From contig JBFFSQ010000091.1 of assembly GCA_041572275.1 (NCBI GenBank), positions 1 to 11,274 on the forward strand: a DNA stretch of 11,274 nt, written 5' to 3'. Below, piece by piece: positions 7,258 to 11,274 of the stretch. A program made the translations under genes and the position numbers. This DNA is from JBFFSQ01 sp041572275. Its GTDB lineage: Bacteria > Pseudomonadota > Gammaproteobacteria > SZUA-229. Each line of letters opens with the position of its first letter. The stretch's first letter is position 1. The notes beneath the pieces were generated by a model. The model saw only the letters and a list, made by a program, of their open reading frames with translations, searched no databases and was not told the origin of the DNA.

Positions 7258-8021
7258 TTATCGACAGCCACTGCCATATTGATTTTGATGAATTTAATAC
7301 AGACCGTGACGATATCATGGCCCGAGCCCATCTGACCGGGATAGAGCATATCATCGTGCCCGCCGTCGCATCTGCCAGCTGGCCAAAAGTCAAAAGCGTT
7401 TGTGAGCAATACATAGGCCTGCATCCAGCTTATGGTCTGCACCCTTACTTTCTCGATCAACATACTGAGAAGGATCTTGAGTTGCTGTATAGCTGGATTG
7501 AGCAGGAGCAGCCAATAGCCATAGGCGAATGTGGCCTGGATTATTACTTAAAAGACCTGGACCGTGACAAACAACTCTATTTTTTCGATGCCCAGCTGGC
7601 GATAGCCAGTAAATTTGACCTGCCTGTCATTATTCACAGTCGAAAAGCCACAGAGCAAGTCATCAGACAGGTCAAAAAATACAAAAATATTCGTGGCATG
7701 ATTCATAGTTATTCCGGCAGCATGGAACAGGCCAAACAACTGATCGAACTCGGTTTTTATCTCAGTTTCGGCGGTGCCATTACCTATGACAAAGCTACTA
7801 AATTGCGCTCAATTGCCCGTCAATTACCCGATCATACCTTACTCATCGAAACCGATGCACCTGACCAACCACCGTCCCGATATCACGGCACACGAAACCA
7901 GCCCGACTATATATCCGAGGTCATTGCTAGCCTGGCTGAGCTTCGCGATTGCTCCCCTCAGCAACTCATGGCTATAACCAGTCAAAATACCCAGACATTA
8001 TTCCGTTTAGATTCGTTATAA
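7254..8021 (+). CDS. TatD family metal-dependent hydrolase (YjjV-like)
   Basis: The 255-residue TIM-barrel metallohydrolase carries the full set of metal ligands: H6 and H8 in DSHCHID, E92 in GECGLDYY, H128 in IIHSR, H151 in MIHSYSGS and D201 in LLIETDAP. Family members hydrolyse DNA as a 3'-5' exonuclease or deoxyribonuclease and may act in DNA repair or D-amino-acyl chemistry; the true substrate of the YjjV branch is not settled. The region GGAITYDKATK with RYHG near 208-212 resembles YjjV more than TatD or YcfH. Length is normal. The ATG overlaps the upstream stop by four bases and no Shine-Dalgarno sequence is visible, so translation probably depends on coupling to the FIST gene. Confidence 0.92.
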   Translation: MIIDSHCHIDFDEFNTDRDDIMARAHLTGIEHIIVPAVASASWPKVKSVCEQYIGLHPAYGLHPYFLDQHTEKDLELLYSWIEQEQPIAIGECGLDYYLKDLDRDKQLYFFDAQLAIASKFDLPVIIHSRKATEQVIRQVKKYKNIRGMIHSYSGSMEQAKQLIELGFYLSFGGAITYDKATKLRSIARQLPDHTLLIETDAPDQPPSRYHGTRNQPDYISEVIASLAELRDCSPQQLMAITSQNTQTLFRLDSL

Positions 8022-8022
8022 T
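8017..8022 (+). promoter_or_regulatory. Candidate -10 element upstream of the DUF2058 gene
   Basis: A perfect TATAAT overlaps the tatD stop codon. No good -35 hexamer stands 16-18 bases upstream, and a start here would give a leader of about 85 bases. It could equally be chance. Confidence 0.25.
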
Positions 8023-8114
8023 TGCTGTTGAAATAATGAGTTACTGCCCCAATTACAGCACTTAACCAAATCACACCACCTCATCTATACCCAAGAATTT
8101 ACGAGACAACCTGA

Positions 8115-8657
8115 ATGAACAACCCGTTTCAAGAACAACTCCTTAAAGCTGGCCTGGTCACCAAGCAACAAGTCAACAAAGTAAAGCAGGAAAAGAAAAA
8201 AAAGAACAAGCAACCGCGCACAAAAAATGAAACGGCTATCGATGAGACCAAGCTTAAAGCTCAACAAGCTGCTGAAGAAAAGGCAAAACGTGACCGTGAG
8301 TTAAACAAGCGGCAGCAGGAAGAGGCTAAAAAGAAGGCCATTTCCAAAGAAATCAATCAACTGATCACAGATCATTGTTTATCACGTGGTGATGACTGCG
8401 AAATCATTTATAACTTTGAGCATAACAAAAAGGTTAAGCGCATTTATATCAACGAAGAGATGAAGCAACAGATTATACAGGGCAAGTTAGGCATTGCCCG
8501 CATAGAAGGCCGCTATGAACTGGTACCTAATGCTGTTGCTGAAAAAATTCTTCTGCGTAATGAAAAACGCATCATCCTGTTTAGTCCTGAACAACAGATC
8601 AAAGATGAGAATGATCCCTATGCTGATTACCAGATTCCTGATGATTTGATGTGGTAA
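8115..8657 (+). CDS. DUF2058 family protein (YaiL-like)
   Basis: This 180-residue protein begins NPFQEQLLKAGLVTKQQ and ends DPYADYQIPDDLMW, both signatures of the gammaproteobacterial DUF2058 family. Residues about 20-80 are very rich in K, E, Q and R (for example KQEKKKKNKQ) and likely form a long charged helix or coiled coil that could bind nucleic acid. Residues 80-165 form a compact domain with the cysteine-bearing segment CLSRGDDCEIIYNF. E. coli YaiL has been described as a nucleoprotein, but I know of no defined biochemical role. The Shine-Dalgarno sequence is weak (GAGA near 8103). It may have its own promoter or be read from the tatD transcript across a 93-base gap. Family assignment is confident, function is not. 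Confidence 0.9.
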   Translation: MNNPFQEQLLKAGLVTKQQVNKVKQEKKKKNKQPRTKNETAIDETKLKAQQAAEEKAKRDRELNKRQQEEAKKKAISKEINQLITDHCLSRGDDCEIIYNFEHNKKVKRIYINEEMKQQIIQGKLGIARIEGRYELVPNAVAEKILLRNEKRIILFSPEQQIKDENDPYADYQIPDDLMW

Positions 8658-8699
8658 TTTATATCCCTATTTAAGTCTTGCATTGTATTAATAAAAATC

Positions 8700-9095
8700 A
8701 TGCCAGCGAAACACCACATAGATACTAATTCCAGGCTTCTCATTACAACCTGGAAAGGTGATGCAATAGACATCGACTTCATTGAGGCACTAAAGAAATA
8801 CCAGCAGGATGTTAAAAGCAATACGGATTATCGTGATTTTAATGAGATTGTTGATCTCAGAAAAATTTCACGTATCAAACTGACCACAGATGGCATAAAA
8901 AAAATGTGCAGCATTGCAACAGCCACCGACCTAATCGGCATTGATACCAAACTGGCTCTTATTGTCTCTTCCAATTTTGCCTTTAGCCTTGCAAGATTGT
9001 ATGTACTCTACCGCTCGCTCTCGAAATACTCAAACAAAACGATCCGGATTTTCAAGACAGAAAGTGATGCTTTAGAATGGATTAACAAAAAATAA
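8700..9095 (+). CDS. Small SpoIIAA/STAS-like protein of unknown function
   Basis: The 131-residue protein has no signal peptide or membrane helix. The pattern is a beta-rich N-terminus (RLLITTWKGDAID), a helix (FIEALKKYQQDV), a strand with NEIVDLRKIS at 48-57, a helix, the strand KLALIVSS and a closing IFKTESDALEWINKK. This recalls SpoIIAA/STAS-like folds of the kind found in many gammaproteobacterial hypothetical proteins, where the last segment often reads 'A..W'. Such proteins may act as anti-sigma antagonists or lipid or ligand binders, but nothing here names a partner. No Shine-Dalgarno sequence precedes the ATG, which is 42 bases after the DUF2058 stop. The fold call is pattern recognition only. 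It faces the DMT transporter gene convergently. Confidence 0.65.
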   Translation: MPAKHHIDTNSRLLITTWKGDAIDIDFIEALKKYQQDVKSNTDYRDFNEIVDLRKISRIKLTTDGIKKMCSIATATDLIGIDTKLALIVSSNFAFSLARLYVLYRSLSKYSNKTIRIFKTESDALEWINKK

Positions 9096-9196
9096 CTTAC
9101 AGTTCAAATGTAATCAACAATGCAATTTGGCGCATGTTTTTTAAAAAACATAAATTATCAGTTTATTTCTTTCTCTACAGACATCAGCCCTGATGG
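9096..9196. other. Gap between convergent genes
   Basis: These 101 bases separate the ends of two convergent genes and contain no coding potential. They hold an 18-base perfect palindrome at 9134-9151 and a CATCAG/CTGATG inverted repeat at 9182-9195 whose loop would be only two bases. Confidence 0.6.
9134..9151. terminator. Perfect AT palindrome, possible bidirectional terminator
   Basis: ATGTTTTTTAAAAAACAT is its own reverse complement over 18 bases. As RNA it would form a weak all-AU-plus-one-GC-pair hairpin. Its location between convergent genes suits a terminator or an end-of-transcript processing site, but no GC-rich stem is present, so it may instead be a protein site or chance. Confidence 0.35.
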
Positions 9197-10132
9197 CTAA
9201 GCTTTATTTTTCCGCATAAAAAATGTCTTTGGATCGCATATTGCCGTTATTACTCCTGTAACAATTAATAACATACTCAACAGATGAATCATTGCAATAG
9301 CCTCACCTAAAAAGACGTATGCAGATATCCCACTAAAGACAGGAAGTGTATAGTAGATCATTGATGACTTAGAAGGCCCTAGAACATGAATTGCCTTTGC
9401 CCACAAAATGAAAGCAACCAGAGACGCAAAAACTCCCAGATAAAGAATTGAATAGAACGTATTACTGTCTATAGATTGAATCTTAAAATCCGTTGTCAGT
9501 GCTTCCCACACATAAAAGGGAGTCAAAAACAATAGCCCAATAACAAATGTGATAAACTGAAAAGACCAGGCCCCAAGCTGGGCTGGCTTCTGTTTCACCA
9601 TAAGACTATAAATTGCAAAGGTTATGGCTGCGATGAGCATCCATAAATCACCTTTGGCAAAAGATATATTTTGCCAAATCGACAAATCAGCTTTAGTGAT
9701 TAGCGTTACAATCCCTAATATTACAAGTATTATTCCAAACCATTTATTCATGGTTATTAATTCATTATAGAAAACCCTGCTTAGAATAATAATAAAAACC
9801 GGGAATGTAATAGCAATCAGGGATAGATTTATAGCCGTGGTGCTATGCCCGGCAATATAGATAAGCGTATTAAATAAAGATACACCCAAAATTGATGTCG
9901 CCATTAAATATAAAAGATGTCTCTTTATTAAAATCCAATCAGAAGCAAACGATTTTAATGCAAACGGCAGAAAAACAATAACTGCTACCACCCAGCGCCA
10001 AAAAGCAAGACTTACAGGGGGTATGCTATCTGTTAATCCACGCGCAACCACGAAGTTGCCAGACCAAATAATAGTCGCCCCTATAGCACTTAAATACCCA
10101 TATACTAACAAGCTTTTATCGCTATTCTTCAC
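9197..10132 (-). CDS. EamA/DMT superfamily transporter
   Basis: The 311-residue membrane protein has about ten helices in two EamA repeats, near 12-145 and 157-300. The first repeat contains the conserved ATIIWSGNFVVARGL and the FWRW segment at 44-47. The second contains YSLMVKQ, SLVAFILWAKAI and the terminal FLGEAI at 276-281. Members export or import metabolites such as amino acids or nucleotides across the inner membrane; the substrate cannot be read from the sequence. The start codon is GTG (reverse complement of CAC at 10130-10132): the in-frame stretch upstream has no ATG before a stop, and GGAAG stands about seven bases ahead as a ribosome binding site. The gene is more AT-rich than the genes at the left of the window and uses many A/T-ending codons, which could reflect transfer. 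It is convergent with the small protein gene to its left. Confidence 0.9.
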   Translation of the reverse strand: MKNSDKSLLVYGYLSAIGATIIWSGNFVVARGLTDSIPPVSLAFWRWVVAVIVFLPFALKSFASDWILIKRHLLYLMATSILGVSLFNTLIYIAGHSTTAINLSLIAITFPVFIIILSRVFYNELITMNKWFGIILVILGIVTLITKADLSIWQNISFAKGDLWMLIAAITFAIYSLMVKQKPAQLGAWSFQFITFVIGLLFLTPFYVWEALTTDFKIQSIDSNTFYSILYLGVFASLVAFILWAKAIHVLGPSKSSMIYYTLPVFSGISAYVFLGEAIAMIHLLSMLLIVTGVITAICDPKTFFMRKNKA

Positions 10133-10671
10133 CTGGTGTCTTCCAAAAATTTTGCGCGAGCAAATTCATAAGCAAGCATCCTTACTCTGTTGTTCATGAA
10201 ATTAATAGTCATTAGTAACACCAGTGCTGGTTATTTTCTATCAACGCAAACATCGGAAAGTGACCATTTATAAATAGTAAATATTTAGCCGTACCGCTAC
10301 AAAAAACGATACTCTTCTCATTTACATCATAATATTTAATATAGCGTCATTATCAGTCTCTATATCAACTATTATATAAATTTACACATATCACGTTTTA
10401 ATGATTTTACAGTTTATAACATACGGATATTGTATTAGATCCCATACTAACCAGGGACGTTATTATTGCTACTGAACTTAGCCTTAAAAGTTCGTAATCC
10501 AGGTACAAGAACTGACAATACTGATACATTTGTCTTAATATCCATGGCAATTGTACTATTATTATAATTAATAATATTCGTGTGCCCCTACCGCTTTTTA
10601 ACAACAATCAGGTATTATTTACTGGATTGACACTTATTAAATACCTTAGAAAATCACTTATAGGCAAAAGA
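10133..10671. other. AT-rich intergenic region between divergent genes
   Basis: These 539 bases separate the divergent DMT transporter and PAS genes. Open frames in it, such as 10407-10607 on the - strand, show no family signature. A short near-palindrome ACCAGTGCTGGT at 10220-10231, 88 bases before the transporter start, is a possible operator. An AT inverted repeat lies around 10559-10575. TTGACA at 10627-10632 is a perfect -35 hexamer, but the hexamer 16 bases on, GAAAAT, is a poor -10 and would leave a leader of only about ten bases. I see no tRNA, small RNA or mobile-element end. Confidence 0.5.
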
Positions 10672-11274
10672 ATGATTAACAAAGAATTGCTACTCAGTGA
10701 AGAACGCCTAAAAATGGTTCTTGAAGGCAGCCAGCAGGGGTTCTGGGATTGGAATATTATCACAGGCGAAGTCCAGCGCAATGATCGCTGGGCGCAGATG
10801 CTTGGTTATACAACAATCAAGGATTTCGAGGATAATACAGACACCTGGACCAATTCTATTCATCCAGACGATAGAGATATTGCCTGGGCATCAATCAATG
10901 CTCACTTAGAAGGTCATACTCCCTTCCATAAACTCGAATACAGAATGCTTACAAAAGATGGTGGCTATAAGTGGATACTTGATCATGCCAAAATTGTACA
11001 ACGTGATGATAATGGAAACCCTCTTCGCATGAGCGGAACACATATCGATATTTCAGATAGAAAACAGCTGGAGAGAGAAAGAGAAGAATTAATACACTCA
11101 CTTCAAGAAGCCCTGGATGAAATTAGAACACTAAAGGGCATTATTCCAATCTGTTCATATTGTCACAGCATTCGAGATGATAAAGGCGCATGGGATAAAT
11201 TAGAAACTTATTTATCTAAACATTCAGAAGCAGAATTCAGTCATGGTATATGCCCGGGCTGCTTTAAGATAGCA
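10672..11274 (+). CDS. PAS domain protein with C-terminal four-cysteine module (3' end outside window)
   Basis: The frame gives 201 residues and stays open to the window end. A PAS fold of the PAS_3 type covers about 10-128: LEGSQQGFWDWN at 18-29, IHPDDR at 63-68 and the PAC-like segment YRMLTKDGGYKWI through GTHIDISDRK. A charged helix, likely coiled coil (130-155), leads to IPICSYCHSIRDD, then FSHGICPGC, with C161, C164, C194 and C197 as two CxxC pairs and H184 and H191 between them. This cysteine module is found at the end of many bacterial PAS proteins and response regulators, usually close to the C-terminus, so little may be missing. It looks metal binding. No kinase or cyclase domain is visible, so output is unknown. 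AGG at 10662-10664 is a weak ribosome binding site. The frame stays open upstream to a stop at 10522, with GTG 10582 or TTG 10627 as alternative starts. Confidence 0.85.
   Translation, partial: MINKELLLSEERLKMVLEGSQQGFWDWNIITGEVQRNDRWAQMLGYTTIKDFEDNTDTWTNSIHPDDRDIAWASINAHLEGHTPFHKLEYRMLTKDGGYKWILDHAKIVQRDDNGNPLRMSGTHIDISDRKQLEREREELIHSLQEALDEIRTLKGIIPICSYCHSIRDDKGAWDKLETYLSKHSEAEFSHGICPGCFKIA

Noticed and set aside
6929..7282. 117-codon open frame on the + strand in another phase
   Set aside because: It overlaps the FIST coding region and the start of tatD; its composition is that of an out-of-phase shadow.
9182..9195. CATCAG-CC-CTGATG inverted repeat as a terminator for the transporter
   Set aside because: The loop would be two bases and no T-run follows on the - strand, so it does not fit an intrinsic terminator.
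10407..10607. 66-codon - strand frame as a small membrane protein
   Set aside because: No ribosome binding site or family pattern is evident, and AT-rich DNA easily yields hydrophobic short frames; not supported as a gene.
10627..10654. TTGACA with GAAAAT as the PAS gene promoter
   Set aside because: The -35 is perfect, but the -10 is poor and the resulting leader would be about ten bases with the ribosome binding site at its very end.
1..11274. CRISPR array, tRNA, rRNA, insertion sequence or phage attachment site
   Set aside because: I found no regularly spaced repeats, cloverleaf-like segments, transposase genes or flanking repeats in reading both strands.

Overview
The window reads as a chromosomal segment of a gammaproteobacterium, probably an autotroph such as a sulfur oxidiser. 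Three things point that way. There is a phosphoribulokinase of the proteobacterial Calvin-cycle type, with a strong ribosome binding site and mostly CGT arginine codons. There is a DUF2058 (YaiL-like) protein and a YjjV-type TatD hydrolase, both typical of Gammaproteobacteria. The gene style is compact, with short gaps and one ATGA overlap. Genus cannot be fixed from the sequence alone.

Layout. From 2 to 3248 there are three tightly packed + strand genes for antiporter-like membrane subunits of the complex I family: the C-terminus of a NuoL/ND5-like protein, then two successive NuoM/ND4-like proteins. The order L-M'-M, with no NuoN downstream, is not that of a standard nuo operon. The first NuoM-like protein has lost key charged residues that the second retains. 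From 3351 to 4940 lies a two-domain protein, an aminoglycoside-phosphotransferase-like kinase fused to a P-loop kinase. After a 222-base gap carrying a 13/14-identical direct repeat comes phosphoribulokinase (5163-6062), closed by a clear intrinsic terminator. Next is a FIST sensory protein overlapping a TatD-family hydrolase (6139-8021), then a DUF2058 protein (8115-8657) and a small SpoIIAA/STAS-like protein of unknown role (8700-9095).

From about 9.1 kb the DNA is visibly more AT-rich. This part holds a convergent EamA/DMT-family transporter on the - strand (9197-10132), a 539-base intergenic region with no convincing gene, and the start of a PAS-domain protein. That protein runs off the window while entering a C-terminal four-cysteine module.

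How the genes may work together. The NuoL/M/M' set could be an ion-driven membrane module. Its position beside phosphoribulokinase makes inorganic-carbon uptake or an energy-converting role in autotrophy a reasonable hypothesis, but the sequence does not prove it, because any catalytic partner would lie upstream of the window. The most unusual items are the degenerate NuoM-like paralogue, the repeated motif before phosphoribulokinase, and the cysteine module of the PAS protein. I saw no CRISPR array, tRNA, rRNA or insertion sequence.
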